This document shows, piece after piece, positions 41,085 through 49,279 of a stretch of DNA of 49,416 nucleotides. Source of the stretch: an uncultured Acetatifactor sp. (GTDB lineage Bacteria; Bacillota; Clostridia; Lachnospirales; Lachnospiraceae); assembly GCA_910585665.1 (NCBI GenBank), contig CAJUFI010000025.1, positions 6,502-55,917 of the forward strand, read 5' to 3'. Each line of letters starts with the position of its first letter. Within the stretch, counting starts at the first letter, position 1. The position numbers were made by a program, and so were the translations under genes. The notes below the pieces were generated by a model. It had not been told where the DNA came from and did no database searches. It was given only the letters and a program-made list of their open reading frames with translations.

Positions 41085-41939
41085 ATGAAATATGCATTGA
41101 TCAGCGGCTTTGCGGATGAAATCGCGGGGGACGTGGACACCCAGTTCCGGGTATTGGGGAAGCTGGGCATCGGTTATTTTGAGCCCAGGGGCATCGACGG
41201 GAAAAACATTGCGAATCTTACGGATGAGGAAGTGGAGCGCCTGAAGGGCAAGATGAAGGCCTGCGGCATCAAGGCTTCTTCCATCGGCTCCCCCATCGGG
41301 AAGGTGAAGCTGGAGGAGGACTTTGAAGGGCATTTCCGGCAGTTCCAGAGAGTGGTGGAGATTGCCGGGCAGCTGGGGGCGAAATATATCCGGATGTTCA
41401 GCTTTTACCATGAGGGCGGCGCGGAGTGGACGGAGGGGGAGCGGGCGGAGGTGCTGTCTCGTCTGGGCCGGATGATTGCGTACGCGGCGGAGCGGGACGT
41501 GGTGCTGCTCCATGAGAATGAGAAGGATATCTATGGGGATACCGCGGAGCGCTGTGCGGATTTGATGGAAGAATTGGGCTGCGGGCATTTCCGCGCGGTG
41601 TTCGACCCGGCTAACTTCGTGCAGTGCGGCCAGGATACCTGGGAAGCCTTTGAGAAGCTGAAAGGGCATATCGCCTATTTACATATCAAGGACGCTTTGC
41701 TGGCGGACGGCAGAGTGGTGCCTGCGGGGGTAGGGGACGGAAACGTGGAACGTATCCTGCGGTCTCTGCTGGAGACAGGATATGACGGATTTTTGAGCCT
41801 GGAGCCCCATCTGGGGAGTTTTGACGGGCTGAAAGACCTGGAGCTGGACGACAAGATGCTGAACCTTCCTCCCGGCGGCGAGGGGACTTTCACCCTTGCG
41901 TTCCAGGCGCTGGAGGGGATTCTGGAGCGCATTCTGTAA
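41085..41939 (+). CDS. Sugar phosphate isomerase/epimerase (xylose isomerase-like TIM barrel)
   Basis: A 284-residue AP endonuclease 2-family TIM barrel. Metal ligands expected in this family are seen: Glu in LLHENEKDIYGDT, Asp in RAVFDPANFVQCG, His in AYLHIKDAL, and Glu in FLSLEPHLG. Relatives act as sugar or sugar-acid isomerases, epimerases or inosose dehydratases; the substrate is not readable. ATG 41085 has AAAGGAGG upstream; the longer frame from 41013 has no support. Positioned with an AraC regulator and a Gfo/Idh/MocA dehydrogenase, it looks catabolic. Confidence 0.86.
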   Translation: MKYALISGFADEIAGDVDTQFRVLGKLGIGYFEPRGIDGKNIANLTDEEVERLKGKMKACGIKASSIGSPIGKVKLEEDFEGHFRQFQRVVEIAGQLGAKYIRMFSFYHEGGAEWTEGERAEVLSRLGRMIAYAAERDVVLLHENEKDIYGDTAERCADLMEELGCGHFRAVFDPANFVQCGQDTWEAFEKLKGHIAYLHIKDALLADGRVVPAGVGDGNVERILRSLLETGYDGFLSLEPHLGSFDGLKDLELDDKMLNLPPGGEGTFTLAFQALEGILERIL

Positions 41940-41953
41940 GCGTCCTGAGGTTT

Positions 41954-42041
41954 GAGAACCGGAAAGCCAAGGCAAGAGAACCGGAAAGCCAAGGCAAGAG
42001 AACCGGAAAGCCAAGGCAAGAGAAACGGAAAACCGAGGCAA
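41954..42041 (+). repeat. 22-bp tandem repeat, four units
   Basis: Units at 41954, 41976, 41998 and 42020. The first three are identical (GAGAACCGGAAAGCCAAGG and three more bases); the fourth differs at a few positions. They begin 14 bp after the isomerase stop codon. The rest of the 321-bp gap up to 42260 holds purine-rich DNA and no gene. Confidence 0.9.
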
Positions 42042-42260
42042 GAAATCCAATAAAACGGAAAGAGAAGCGAAAAAAGAAAGAGTATAATCACAGGAATGCA
42101 GTAATGTTCTCTCAGAATTTCAAGAAGCAGAATCCGGCATTGAGACTAAAAGGTATCAGGAAAAGCGGAGGAATCGCCCAAAGCGATTTCAGGAAAGCTG
42201 CATGACAAGCAGCCTGGAGATGCCGAGAAAATATTTGTAAAGAAAGCGAGGAAAAATAAG

Positions 42261-43421
42261 ATGGAGAAACTGAAATTGGGCGTCATTGGTTTCGGCAACA
42301 TGGGGACAGGACATGCCGGCAATGTAATGGGGGGCAGGGTGCCCGAGATGGAGCTGGGCGCGATCTGCGATATCGCCCCGGCCAGGCAGGAGGAGGCCAA
42401 GAGGCTGTATCCGCAGGTTCCGGTCTTTGCGGATGCTAAGAAACTGTTCGAGAGCGGCTGCTGCGACGTGGTCATCATCGCGACACCCCATTATGAGCAT
42501 CCGGCACTGGCCATCGAAGCATTCAAGCATGGTCTCCATGTGATCACGGAGAAGCCCGCGGGGGTGTACACCAGACAGGTGAAGGAGATGAATGCCGCCG
42601 CGGCCGCTTCCGACAAGCTGTTCGGCATCATGTACAACCAGCGGACGAACCCGGTGTACCAGAAGCTGCGGAAGATGGTCCAGGAAGGCGAGTTCGGCCG
42701 CATCAAGAGAATCACATGGATCATCACGGACTGGTACAGGCCCCAGGCGTATCATGACAGCAGCACCTGGCGCTCCGCCTGGAAGACGGAGGGCGGCGGC
42801 GCTCTGATCAACCAGAACCCTCACCAGCTGGATCTGTGGCAGTGGATGTTTGGCATGCCGGACAGAATCTTCGCCAAGGCCAGTTTCGGGAAGTACTACA
42901 ATATCGAAGTCGAAGACGATGTGATGGCTTATTTCGAATACGATAACGGCACTACGGGAGAGTATATCACTTCCACAGGCGAAGCCCCGGGGACCAATCG
43001 CCTGGAGATTGCCTGTGACATGGGCAAGGTGGTGGTGGAGGGCAATAGGATCCTCTTCTACCGCAATGTCATGCCGGAACGGGAGTTCAACAAGGTCAAT
43101 ACGGCTCCTTTCGGGAAGCCGGAGTGCTGGGAGTGCACCATTCCCGCGGACTTTTCGGGCGGGGAGCAGCATGTGGGCATTCTGAAGAATTTTGCCTCCG
43201 CGGTCTTAAGGGGGACGGAGCTTCTGGCCAGGGGGGAGGAGGGGCTGTGCGGCCTGACCATCTCCAACGCCATCCACCTGAGCGCCTGGACCGGGGAGAC
43301 GGTGGACGTGAAGGATTTCCCCGATGACAGGTTCTATGAGCTGCTCCAGGAGAAAATCAGGACTTCCACCATCGTGAAGAAGGAGTCCCAGGTAGTGGTG
43401 GACAACAGCAATACCTATTGA
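42261..43421 (+). CDS. Gfo/Idh/MocA-family oxidoreductase
   Basis: A 386-residue NAD(P)-dependent sugar or polyol dehydrogenase. Rossmann N-terminus GVIGFGNMGTGHAGN, then the family motif HVITEKPAG (the EKP lysine). The C-terminal alpha/beta domain includes EGGGALINQNPHQLDLWQWMFG, where the GG..N..H..D pattern supplies the catalytic region. GGAAAAATAAG precedes the ATG. Substrate unknown; the neighbouring isomerase and AraC gene suggest a sugar oxidation-isomerisation pair. Confidence 0.9.
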   Translation: MEKLKLGVIGFGNMGTGHAGNVMGGRVPEMELGAICDIAPARQEEAKRLYPQVPVFADAKKLFESGCCDVVIIATPHYEHPALAIEAFKHGLHVITEKPAGVYTRQVKEMNAAAAASDKLFGIMYNQRTNPVYQKLRKMVQEGEFGRIKRITWIITDWYRPQAYHDSSTWRSAWKTEGGGALINQNPHQLDLWQWMFGMPDRIFAKASFGKYYNIEVEDDVMAYFEYDNGTTGEYITSTGEAPGTNRLEIACDMGKVVVEGNRILFYRNVMPEREFNKVNTAPFGKPECWECTIPADFSGGEQHVGILKNFASAVLRGTELLARGEEGLCGLTISNAIHLSAWTGETVDVKDFPDDRFYELLQEKIRTSTIVKKESQVVVDNSNTY

Positions 43422-43545
43422 CAGGCAGCAGCCTGACGGAAACAGGGCAGTTTTCACAGGAGCAGCACATCCGCCGAAGCCTACCGTGACCAAAATCCAT
43501 AGGATCAGATGGAAATGGCCCCCTTCTTTTGGCACAAAGAGACAA

Positions 43546-43574
43546 GTGACAGGATGGGGAGGATAGTGTATAAT
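43546..43574 (+). promoter_or_regulatory. Promoter of the MATE exporter gene
   Basis: GTGACA (43546-43551), 17-bp spacer, TATAAT (43569-43574): eleven of twelve consensus positions. About 33 bp before the start codon. Confidence 0.75.
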
Positions 43575-43606
43575 GAGTCGTAAAACGTTAAAAAAGGTGG
43601 ATGATT

Positions 43607-44983
43607 ATGGAAATGTTGAAAAAGTTCTTTGAACCTGTGGACATGACGGAAGGGGCGCCCTGGAAGAAAATCGTGTTCTTCACGGTGCCCATGCTGGTGG
43701 GGAACATCGCCCAGCAGCTCTACAATACGGTGGACAGCGTAGTGGTGGGAAACTATGTGGGTGACAATGCCCTGGCGGCTGTGGGCAGCGCCGGGCCGAT
43801 TCTGAACCTGCTGCTGGTGCTGTTCGTGGGGATTAGCGTGGGCGCGGGCATCATCGTGTCCCAATATTTCGGCGCAAAGGAGCGGGAGAAGCTGTCGGTC
43901 ACCATCGGGAACTGTATCACGCTCACGGCCATAGCTACGGTGCTCGTGATGGTGGTGGCCTCTTTGGTGTCCAGGCCGCTGCTGGAGCTTCTGGACACGC
44001 CGGAGTCCATCATCGACTGGTGCCAGTCCTACTTGCTGATTCTGTTCATCGGCTCCGCGGGCCTGGCGTTCTATAACATACTGAGCGGCATTCTGCGGGG
44101 CCTGGGGGACTCCATGTCCGCCCTTGCCTATCTGCTGGTGTCCACGGTGGTCAACATCATTCTGGATGTGGTGTTCGTGGCGAAGCTGGAAATGGGTGTC
44201 AGCGGCGTGGCCCTGGCCACGGTCATCGCCCAGCTGATCTCCGCGGTGCTGTGTTTTCTGCGCCTGCGGAAGATGGTGGATCTGTTCGACATGAAGCCGC
44301 AGTATCTGAAGCTGGAGAGGTACCATGCCCTGAAGATTGTCCAGCTGGGGCTCCCATCCGGCATCACCCAGGCCATTTTCTCCATGGCTATGATTGTGGT
44401 GCAGTCCCTGACCAACAGCTTCGGGGAAGTGTTCATTGCCGCCAATGTCATCGTCATGCGCGTGGACGGCTTTGCCATGATGCCGAACTTTTCCTTCGGC
44501 ACGGCCATGACTACATATGCAGGACAGAACGTGGGGGCGAAGATGCATGACAGGGTGGAAAAAGGCGCGAAACAGGGAACCTGGATCGCCATGGGCGTGT
44601 CTGCCGTTCTCACGTCCCTGATTCTGCTGTTCGGGAAATCCCTGATGGGAATCTTCACGAAGACCCCGGAACTGGTGGATTTGAGCCGGGAGATGATGGG
44701 GATCCTGGCGGTGGGCTATGTGGCCATGGCGGTGACCCAGAGCCTGTCCGGCGTCATGCGCGGCGCGGGGGATACGGTGACGCCCATGTGGATCTCCATC
44801 GTCACCACGATTTTCATCCGTGTGCCCGTGGCCTATGGGATTGCGTTCCTGACCAGGTCTGAGGCGTTCCCGGGGGGAAGACAGGAGTGCATCTTCATCT
44901 CCCTGTTGTGCTCCTGGGTAATCGGGGCGGTGATTACGTTCTTCTTCTATAAGAGAGGGAAGTGGAAGGGGAAAGCGGTTTAA
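43607..44983 (+). CDS. MATE-family multidrug/Na+ antiporter
   Basis: A 458-residue membrane protein with about 12 transmembrane helices in two related halves (NorM/DinF-like). Family stretches: MLVGNIAQQLYNTVDSVVVGNYVG in helix 1-2 and LSGILRGLGDSMSALAY; the second half contains GQNVGAKMHDRVEKG and SGVMRGAGDTVTPMW. It would export drugs or metabolites in exchange for Na+ or H+; substrate unknown. The ATG at 43607 follows AAAAAGGTGG; an ATG two codons earlier is too close to the site. It has its own promoter, so may be independent of the sugar genes. Confidence 0.92.
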   Translation: MEMLKKFFEPVDMTEGAPWKKIVFFTVPMLVGNIAQQLYNTVDSVVVGNYVGDNALAAVGSAGPILNLLLVLFVGISVGAGIIVSQYFGAKEREKLSVTIGNCITLTAIATVLVMVVASLVSRPLLELLDTPESIIDWCQSYLLILFIGSAGLAFYNILSGILRGLGDSMSALAYLLVSTVVNIILDVVFVAKLEMGVSGVALATVIAQLISAVLCFLRLRKMVDLFDMKPQYLKLERYHALKIVQLGLPSGITQAIFSMAMIVVQSLTNSFGEVFIAANVIVMRVDGFAMMPNFSFGTAMTTYAGQNVGAKMHDRVEKGAKQGTWIAMGVSAVLTSLILLFGKSLMGIFTKTPELVDLSREMMGILAVGYVAMAVTQSLSGVMRGAGDTVTPMWISIVTTIFIRVPVAYGIAFLTRSEAFPGGRQECIFISLLCSWVIGAVITFFFYKRGKWKGKAV

Positions 44984-45112
44984 CAAAGAAAAATATGCGG
45001 TTTATTGATGTCCCTGGCGGGTGCCGGAAAGAGGAACAGGCCAGCCATGGGGTAAAAGTGAAACAAATTCAGGAAATTCAGGAAAATTCGGCGAAAGCCA
45101 GGAGGGTAAGGT

Positions 45113-46348
45113 ATGAGCCATAAGGATGTAGACATAGTGCGGGAACTGGCCAGGAAATACCGGGAGATTGCGGCGGACGAGAGGAACGAAGAGCGCAGAC
45201 AGCGGATGTCGGATACCAATGACCTGAAGACCGGCCTGCGGCCCGCGGTTCTGATTGATGAGGTTCCGTGGCACGAGTTTGCATCGTACCCGGAGATGGC
45301 CCTGGTCTGCGAAGACCCTTTTCTCCGGGGGATGGAAGAATATTTCCGCCGCAAGCTGTTCCAGTGGGAGCATTTCCAGGTGGATATGGTGGCGGAGCCT
45401 TTTTATCCGGTGGGCAAGAGTTTCTCCAGTACCGGATTGGGCATAGAGATTCAGGAGAATATCGTAAAGACCGATGAGAAGAACAATATCGTGTCCCATC
45501 AATATCTGGACGTGCTTGCCACGGAGGAGGATCTGGAGAAGATAAAGCCGCCGGTGGTGACGTTGAATGAGGAGCAGACGGGGAAGAATCTCCAGCTTGT
45601 CCAGGAGGTGCTGGGGGAGGTGCTTCCGGCGAAGGTGGTGGGCACCACCATTTACTGCGCCTACTGGGATCAGATTCCGCGGTTCCGGGGCGTGGAGACT
45701 GTGCTGTATGACATGATGGACAGGCCGGAGTTCATCCATGCGATTGTCAGGAAGTTCGCGGACTGGCATATGCGGTATCTGGAGCAGCTGGAGCAGTGGA
45801 ATCTCCTGGAGGCCCATCCGTCCCTGCTGCACTGTACGCCCGCGTATACCTCGGAGCTTCCCGGGAAGGACTATGAGGGTAAGACGCGGCTGAAGGACGT
45901 GTGGTTCCGGGGGATGGCCCAGATGCTGAACACGGTGTCCCCGCAGATGTTCGTGGAGTTCGAGCTTGACTATATGCGTCCGCTGATGGAGCGCTGCGGC
46001 CTGGTGTATTACGGCTGCTGCGAGCCGCTGGACAGCCGTATCCCTTACCTGATTCAGATTCCCAATATGCGCAAACTGGGCGTCAGCCCCTGGTCCGATG
46101 TGGAGCGCTGCGCGGAGCAGCTGGGGAGCAGATTCGTGGCGGCCCGCAAGCCCAATCCGGCGCTGGTGGCCATCTCCACGGACGAGGACGAGGTGGCCAG
46201 GGAGACGGAGAAGACCATCCTGGCCTGCCGGAAGAACAACTGTCCCTATGAGCTCGTGCTGAAGGACATCAGCACCGTGTCCGGCAAGCTGGACAACCTG
46301 GTGCGCTGGAGCAAAGCGGTGCAGAAGACGCTGGACAAGTATTATTGA
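45113..46348 (+). CDS. Uroporphyrinogen decarboxylase (URO-D)/MtaA-like family protein
   Basis: A 411-residue TIM-barrel protein of the URO-D superfamily. The second half has the family segments RGMAQMLNTVSPQMFVEFE, LVYYGCCEPLD and MRKLGVSPWSDVERCAEQLG. The Cys in YGCCEP and the His-Cys of LLHCTPAY may form a metal site as in MtaA/MtbA methylcobamide:CoM methyltransferases. True HemE is less likely because the length is greater and the N-terminus differs. Anaerobes carry many such proteins of unassigned role, often in corrinoid-dependent demethylation. Preceded by GGAGGGTAAG. No corrinoid protein gene is next to it. Confidence 0.75.
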   Translation: MSHKDVDIVRELARKYREIAADERNEERRQRMSDTNDLKTGLRPAVLIDEVPWHEFASYPEMALVCEDPFLRGMEEYFRRKLFQWEHFQVDMVAEPFYPVGKSFSSTGLGIEIQENIVKTDEKNNIVSHQYLDVLATEEDLEKIKPPVVTLNEEQTGKNLQLVQEVLGEVLPAKVVGTTIYCAYWDQIPRFRGVETVLYDMMDRPEFIHAIVRKFADWHMRYLEQLEQWNLLEAHPSLLHCTPAYTSELPGKDYEGKTRLKDVWFRGMAQMLNTVSPQMFVEFELDYMRPLMERCGLVYYGCCEPLDSRIPYLIQIPNMRKLGVSPWSDVERCAEQLGSRFVAARKPNPALVAISTDEDEVARETEKTILACRKNNCPYELVLKDISTVSGKLDNLVRWSKAVQKTLDKYY

Positions 46349-46352
46349 TATA

Positions 46353-46580
46353 CTGCATAACGCCAGGATTTACCGCATGGCACTGGATAATCATCTCCCT
46401 TTTCGGAAAAGTGTTCCCGCTGCTCCATAACACTAATTTGGAACCGGCTTTATTCATTTGAAACCATAATATATACACCGAATGTCTTATTATACACTTA
46501 AAATGTATATTTACAAGCCTATTTTTACCGGGTACACAAATCCGAAAAGGGAGTTAATCATATAGGGCCGGCGTTATGTG
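46353..46580. repeat. Palindromic non-coding element, long copy
   Basis: Ends are inverted: CATAACGCCAGG near 46355 against CCGGCGTTATG near 46568. Inside, ATCTCCCTTTTCGGA (about 46394-46408) against TCCGAAAAGGGAG (about 46541-46553) continues the inverted pairing. The left end matches the right half of the short copy at 23516-23577. The AT-rich interior shows no ORF. Structure recalls a MITE or REP-type element. Confidence 0.7.
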
Positions 46581-46625
46581 GTTGGGTTATTCGGAAATTT
46601 TATAGTAAACGACTTTAATATCTTT

Positions 46626-46727
46626 AGGAATTGTCGGAAAATAACTGATGCAACTTGTTTAGAAGAAAGCCCGGAAATACAAGGAAAACGGCTATCAACT
46701 CGCATCAGTTATTTGTAGACAATTCCT
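46626..46727. repeat. 102-bp element with 26-bp inverted ends
   Basis: Left arm 46626-46651 (begins AGGAATTGTCGG, ends AACTGATGC) and right arm 46702-46727 are inverted repeats agreeing at 23 of 26 positions, separated by about 50 bp. The termini resemble the halves of the 23-bp repeats at 1-80. Non-coding; it could fold as a long hairpin RNA or be a small mobile element. Confidence 0.8.
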
Positions 46728-46800
46728 TACTATAACTGTTAAGCAGAATAAATTGATATGTGTTGTTGACAGGAAAGAAGTCCATGGATTATTGGGAAAG

Positions 46801-46826
46801 CGTGCAGATTATCTCTGCGCGTTTTT
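46801..46826 (+). terminator. Terminator-like hairpin upstream of the BlaI gene
   Basis: CGTGCAGA / TCTGCGCG stem (eight pairs, one G-U), five-base loop, then TTTTT. It shields the blaI promoter from upstream reading. The transcript it would end is not identified; apart from the two elements, 46349-46860 holds no gene. Confidence 0.65.
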
Positions 46827-46860
46827 CTTACATTTTTTTGAAAAAAAGTTGAATTTATAG

Positions 46861-46909
46861 TTGACAAAGCTATTATACGTCCGTATAATATGTTATACAG
46901 ACGTATAAC
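46861..46909 (+). promoter_or_regulatory. Consensus promoter with two BlaI-type operators
   Basis: TTGACA (46861-46866), 17-bp spacer, TATAAT (46884-46889). Two palindromes 20 bp apart overlap and follow the -10: ATTATACG..CGTATAAT (46872-46889) and GTTATAC....GTATAAC (46892-46909). Such paired sites are the expected autoregulatory operators of a BlaI/MecI repressor encoded just downstream. Confidence 0.88.
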
Positions 46910-46925
46910 GAAGGAGGGACAGGAT

Positions 46926-47333
46926 ATGGGAGATGCCTTGAAGAAGCTGGGAGAAGCGGAACTGGAAATCATGCAAGTAATCTGGAGCTGTGAGAGGCCA
47001 GTCAATTCCAATTATATCTTAAAGGAACTACAGGAGCGGAGGAAATGGCAGCTGTCCACGCTGATGACTTCCCTGGCCAGATTGGCTGAGAAGGGTTTTG
47101 TCCATTGTGACCGTTCCACGGGAAGCAACCTGTACACAGCAGTCATCTCGGAGGATTCGTATAAGACCGGAGCGAGCAAGAGCTTTCTGGAGAAGCTGTA
47201 CAACAACTCCATACAGAACATGATAGCCACGCTGTACAGCAATAAGGCGATTGAGCGCTCAGATGTGAAGGAGCTGAGGGAATTTCTGGATGAGATGGAA
47301 GCGGAGCACGCAGACAGGGGAGAGGAGGAATGA
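46926..47333 (+). CDS. BlaI/MecI-family transcriptional repressor
   Basis: A 135-residue winged-helix repressor. LGEAELEIMQVIWSCERPVNSNYILKEL and QLSTLMTSLARLAEKGFV are the DNA-binding part typical of BlaI (W-x-L-x-P-x-T-x-x-I-x-x-x-L family layout). The C-terminal part is a dimerisation region. The start at 46926 follows GGAGGGACAGG; the frame is open upstream but would run into the -10 box. It presumably binds the two palindromes before it and is inactivated by cleavage by the membrane peptidase encoded next. No beta-lactamase gene is seen, so the regulon is unknown. Confidence 0.9.
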   Translation: MGDALKKLGEAELEIMQVIWSCERPVNSNYILKELQERRKWQLSTLMTSLARLAEKGFVHCDRSTGSNLYTAVISEDSYKTGASKSFLEKLYNNSIQNMIATLYSNKAIERSDVKELREFLDEMEAEHADRGEEE

Positions 47334-47336
47334 GAG

Positions 47337-48899
47337 ATGACGAATGTGTTTCTTGCGGTATTTGAGATTTCCCTGTCGTGCAGTCTGGTGGTGACCGCAT
47401 TGATGCTGCTGACGCCGCTCCTGAACAAGCGGTATGCCGCCAGGTGGAAATATTGGGTCTGGATTTTCCTGGCTCTGCGGCTGGTCATTCCTTTTCATGG
47501 GATGGACGTGAGAAATGCCCTGGATACATGGCTCCAGAGGAAGGAGCCGGTTTCTGAGGGGATTCTGGACAATGGCGCGGGACATGTGGCAGACGGTCTG
47601 CCCGGAGAGGGTGCGCCGCCCAGAGGAATCGTGGTGGAGATTCCAGCAGAGATGACGGCCCCCATTGTCCTACAGGCCGGGAAAGGCGATATCAGCGTCA
47701 CATTGCTGGATGTGGCAGCGTTTCTCTGGGCGGTGGGCTGCCTGCTGATTATAGGGGTACATTGTTTCAGCTATCTGCACTATAGCAGCCAGGTGATGAA
47801 AGGGGGGACTATCATAAGGGATTCCTACATTTTAAGCCAGATATCCGGGCTGAAACGGGAATTGCGGATCAAATCCGCAGTGTGCGCGGTGGAATATCCC
47901 CAGGCGGGCAGCCCTATGATTATGGGATTCTTTACGCCAGTACTGGTTCTGCCCAACCGGCAGTATGACCCGGAGAAGCTGCATTTCATCCTGAAGCATG
48001 AGATGATTCATTTAAAGCGCAGAGATGTATACAAGAAACTGCTTTTTATGACAGCGAATGCAGTCCATTGGTTCAATCCGCTGATGTGGTTGATGCAGAG
48101 GGAGGCGGTGATTGACATGGAGCTGTCCTGTGACGAGCGGGTCACCCAGGGCGAGGGGTATGCAGTGAAGAAAGCGTACACGGAATCCCTGTTCGCTTCG
48201 TTTCAGGAGCAGTGCAGAAAGGGGACTTCGCTGTCGACAAGTTTTTATGGAGGGACACAGATTATGAAAAAACGTTTTCGGAATATTTTACAGGGCAGAG
48301 GGAAGAAAAGCGGAGCCGCTGTGCTGGCATGTACGGTGGCCCTGACAGTAGTGCTGGGCAACTTGGTGGGCTGTTCCCTGGGAAGCGGGACGATGGAGGA
48401 GACATCAGGCAGACAGGAAAATCCGGATGGCTCTGTGGAAGGTGCCGAGGGAAATGGTCAAGGGGAGTCGGATGATCTTCTGTCCAGCACAGGGTCTGGC
48501 GCGGCCGCGCCCGGCATGGCCGCGCCCGGCGCAGATTTGTCTGATGCTGCGACGGAGATTCCTCAAAACGGACAGATATATGGGTATCTCTCCGGCTTCG
48601 ACGGCGATGCTGCTATCGTTGACTGGCAGATTTGGGCCACGCCGGGCAGCCAGTACTGGAAGCCGGAGTATGATGAGGATGCGGGGTTTGAAGTGGTGGA
48701 TGCGGAAGGGGAGGACATCACATATCCGATCAGCGGAGACTGCACCTACTCCGTCCTGGAGAACCACCATGATCCGGTCTTGGAGCTGACCCCGCAGGAG
48801 TTCGCCTCCTACCTGACGGAAATGGAATTCCCGGTCCTCTGGGTCATCGAGCTGGAGGAGGGACAGATTAAAAGCATCTCGGAGCAGTATAGGCCATAA
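47337..48899 (+). CDS. BlaR1-like M56 membrane metallopeptidase with unusual C-terminal domain
   Basis: A 520-residue membrane protein. Four hydrophobic segments flank an M56 peptidase domain with zinc motif HEMIH (His221, Glu222, His225) and the later SCDERVT. After the fourth membrane segment (about 325-345, ending GNLVGCSLG) comes an acidic, low-complexity stretch. A C-terminal domain of about 110 residues follows (GQIYGYLSGFDGDAAIVDWQ to LWVIELEEG), which is not the penicillin-binding sensor of classical BlaR1. So the signal sensed is probably not a beta-lactam. GAGGAATGAGAG upstream; 3 bp from the blaI-like gene, clearly one operon. Confidence 0.87.
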   Translation: MTNVFLAVFEISLSCSLVVTALMLLTPLLNKRYAARWKYWVWIFLALRLVIPFHGMDVRNALDTWLQRKEPVSEGILDNGAGHVADGLPGEGAPPRGIVVEIPAEMTAPIVLQAGKGDISVTLLDVAAFLWAVGCLLIIGVHCFSYLHYSSQVMKGGTIIRDSYILSQISGLKRELRIKSAVCAVEYPQAGSPMIMGFFTPVLVLPNRQYDPEKLHFILKHEMIHLKRRDVYKKLLFMTANAVHWFNPLMWLMQREAVIDMELSCDERVTQGEGYAVKKAYTESLFASFQEQCRKGTSLSTSFYGGTQIMKKRFRNILQGRGKKSGAAVLACTVALTVVLGNLVGCSLGSGTMEETSGRQENPDGSVEGAEGNGQGESDDLLSSTGSGAAAPGMAAPGADLSDAATEIPQNGQIYGYLSGFDGDAAIVDWQIWATPGSQYWKPEYDEDAGFEVVDAEGEDITYPISGDCTYSVLENHHDPVLELTPQEFASYLTEMEFPVLWVIELEEGQIKSISEQYRP

Positions 48900-49048
48900 C
48901 ATGGAGATGCCGCGCGAACTGCGGAAGCGGTGTATGGACTTTGCGTGGGAAGGCCTGGGCTATATCTGCTGGAGAAAAGGACTTTGGAACAGGTAGTCGT
49001 AAAAATGTAAAATATAATACGCGAAAATCAAAAAGCGAAAAGCGAAAG

Positions 49049-49087
49049 CCGTAAAACCGAAAACCGTAAAACCGTAAAACCGTAAAA
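49049..49087 (+). repeat. 8-bp tandem repeat CCGTAAAA
   Basis: Five units in 39 bp, one of them missing a T. It lies in AT/purine-rich DNA after the M56 gene and runs into the terminator stem. Confidence 0.85.
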
Positions 49088-49097
49088 CCGGAAAGGA

Positions 49098-49140
49098 ACC
49101 GGTCGTTGCAGGAATCATGATTTCTGCGGCGGCCGGTTTT
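49098..49140 (+). terminator. Terminator after the BlaI/BlaR1-like operon
   Basis: A 14-pair stem with three or so G-U pairs (49098-49111 with 49124-49137), 12-base loop, then TTTT. Confidence 0.7.
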
Positions 49141-49148
49141 GACTGTCC

Positions 49149-49250
49149 GCCCAAGCCCCCAAAGTCCCAAGCCCCCAAAGTCCCAAAGCCCCAAGGCTCA
49201 AAAGTCCAAGACCCCAAGACCCCAAGACCCCAAAGCCCTCAAAGCCCAAA
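49149..49250 (+). repeat. C-rich low-complexity repeats with G-quadruplex potential on the minus strand
   Basis: Units such as AGCCCCCAAAGTCCCA and then a run of CCCCAAGA. The complementary strand has at least four G3-G5 runs with loops of 3-5 bases, fitting a G-quadruplex pattern. No gene. Confidence 0.75.
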
Positions 49251-49279
49251 AAGTCAAAAATGGACAGCGGAATCCCCTC

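Noticed and set aside
45113..46348. HemE, uroporphyrinogen decarboxylase of heme synthesis
   Set aside because: Length and N-terminus differ from HemE and no heme genes are nearby; the wider URO-D/methyltransferase family is safer.
46766..46794. Promoter at TTGACA 46766
   Set aside because: At 17 bp the -10 would be TTATTG, a very poor match, so I do not call a small RNA ending at 46826.
46926..48899. Beta-lactam resistance locus
   Set aside because: No beta-lactamase or PBP2a gene is present and the membrane protein lacks a penicillin-binding sensor.
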